Below are positions 6,978 to 7,878 of a stretch of DNA of 7,878 bases, piece by piece. Position 1 is the first letter of the stretch. Each line of letters opens with the position of its first letter. Under the pieces are notes generated by a model. The model was not told the origin of the DNA. It searched no databases and worked only from the letters and a program-made list of their open reading frames with translations. Origin of the DNA: Nitrospirota bacterium (GTDB lineage: Bacteria > Nitrospirota > Thermodesulfovibrionia > UBA6902); contig JAJRVB010000291.1 of the NCBI GenBank assembly GCA_024277515.1, positions 1 to 7,878 on the forward strand, read 5' to 3'. The translations under genes were made by a program, and so were the position numbers.

Positions 6978-7878
6978 ATGAATACACGTAAAAAACATCA
7001 GCAGGATCCTGTGCAACGGTCAATATCTCCGGTTGTTGTTTCCTGCGATATGATAACCCCATATGGACATGGGGTCGATGCATGCTGGGACGGTCTCCTG
7101 TCCCGTGATTCAGCCATCGCGGAATTTGACAGGTTCAATACTGAAGCCTTTCAGTCCCGTGCTGCTGCGGTTGTTTCGGACCTGGATTATCTTGAAAATG
7201 ATTCCCTTGTCTTGCAGATGCTGAGACGTCTGTTTCTCAAGCCGGCTGTCTCGATCCCGGAAGACTCGCTGCTGATTCTGGCGACTACAAAAGGTGAGAT
7301 TGATATACTCGAAAAAAGTATCCTGAAAGGGTCGGGCGACGCAGCCGGGTCCAGTCTGAATAATCTCCTCGGGAAGGTCTCCCGTCTGACAGGTGTAAGC
7401 GGCGGGGGAGTGGTCGTCTCTGCTGCATGCGCGTCCTCTACAGCGGCTTTGGCTCGGGCGGCAGCCATGATACGATGCGGAAAAGGTGACAGTGTGCTGG
7501 TTGCTGCCTGCGACAGTGTTACTGAATTTGTGTACGCAGGGTTTTCATCATTGATGGCCCTTGACAGGGAATCTTCAAGACCTTTTGACAAAAACAGGAA
7601 AGGACTGAGTCTGGGAGAGGCCGCAGCCTATGTGCTTGTAATGAGTGAATCGCGGGCGGAAAGGGAAAAAAGAAAGATACTGGGAAAAATAGAGGGCTGG
7701 GGCCTGAGTGATGATGCCAATCATATGACAGGCCCCTCACGGACAGGCGACGGTCTGGTCAGGGCTGTCTCCGGGGCCATGGAAATGGCGGGCATTAATC
7801 AGGATGAAATTGGTTTCATCTCTGCGCACGGTACAGGTACTCTATATAATGATGCAATGGAGATGAAGGCATTTAATA
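6978..7878 (+). CDS. Beta-ketoacyl-ACP synthase (FabF/ApeO-like), 3' partial
   Basis: An open frame of 300 codons runs from ATG 6978, directly after the thioesterase TAA, to the window end without a stop. AGGAG at 6959-6963 lies 14 nt upstream, rather far, so coupling to the upstream gene is likely. The protein is a thiolase-fold condensing enzyme. After a charged tail (1-15) comes SPVVVSCDMITPYGHGVDACWDG, the usual KAS II N-terminus. The nucleophile segment is VSAACASSTAALA with Cys151. Then follow SRPFDKNRKGLSLGEAAAYVLV (DxxRxG) and AHGTGTLYNDAMEMKA with the first catalytic His284. The second catalytic His region lies beyond the edge. The active Cys is kept, so this looks like a true ketosynthase rather than a Cys-less chain-length factor. 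It would condense malonyl-ACP with the growing chain. The region between the N-terminal motif and Cys151 is shorter than in FabF. Confidence 0.9.
   Translation, partial: MNTRKKHQQDPVQRSISPVVVSCDMITPYGHGVDACWDGLLSRDSAIAEFDRFNTEAFQSRAAAVVSDLDYLENDSLVLQMLRRLFLKPAVSIPEDSLLILATTKGEIDILEKSILKGSGDAAGSSLNNLLGKVSRLTGVSGGGVVVSAACASSTAALARAAAMIRCGKGDSVLVAACDSVTEFVYAGFSSLMALDRESSRPFDKNRKGLSLGEAAAYVLVMSESRAEREKRKILGKIEGWGLSDDANHMTGPSRTGDGLVRAVSGAMEMAGINQDEIGFISAHGTGTLYNDAMEMKAFN

Noticed and set aside
7187..7591. Minus-strand open frame opposite the ketosynthase
   Set aside because: The plus strand encodes clear ketosynthase motifs here (Cys151 segment and DKNRKG), so the reverse frame is a shadow.

Overview
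The window is one co-directional (+ strand) gene block from a Gram-negative, double-membraned bacterium. This follows from a signal-peptide-bearing LolA-like periplasmic carrier, a lipobox lipoprotein and an RND/MMPL exporter. Base composition looks moderate and even throughout, stop codons are mostly TGA, and I see no tRNA, rRNA, CRISPR, insertion sequence or phage gene. The lineage cannot be fixed from the sequence; an environmental Nitrospirota- or Deltaproteobacteria-like organism is a guess only.

Layout: (1) 2-697, C-terminal half of a PaaK-type aryl/acyl-CoA (or acyl-ACP) ligase whose start lies upstream. (2) 694-2184, an unusual fusion of a radical SAM/SPASM enzyme with a FabZ/ApeP-like hotdog dehydratase domain. 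(3) a 117-bp gap, the only real intergenic space. (4) 2302-3066, LolA-like carrier. (5) 3063-5456, a 12-TM MMPL/RND lipid exporter interrupted at codon 58 by a single in-frame TAG, otherwise intact. (6) 5456-6118, a lipoprotein resembling the DUF3261/ApeN type. (7) 6115-6501, a small ApeI/FabZ-like dehydratase with GHFPG. (8) 6501-6977, a 4HBT (YbgC/ApeK-like) thioesterase. (9) 6978 to the window end, a beta-ketoacyl-ACP synthase running off the 3' edge. Genes 1-2 overlap, and from the LolA-like gene onward all neighbours overlap or abut, so translation is probably coupled.

Taken together this looks like part of a type II fatty-acid/polyketide pathway of the aryl polyene (APE)/dialkylresorcinol kind. 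An acid is activated by the ligase and extended by the ketosynthase. The dehydratases leave double bonds in the chain. The thioesterase and the LolA-MMPL-lipoprotein set release the lipid-like product and move it to the outer membrane. Carrier proteins, ketoreductase, acyltransferases and further ketosynthases are not in view and probably lie outside the window. The departure from ordinary APE clusters is the radical SAM/SPASM domain fused to the dehydratase. It suggests radical chemistry on a carrier-bound intermediate or on the starter, but the substrate is unknown. The two dehydratase-like domains also appear to have lost opposite halves of the usual His/acid catalytic pair, which fits a heteromeric enzyme.
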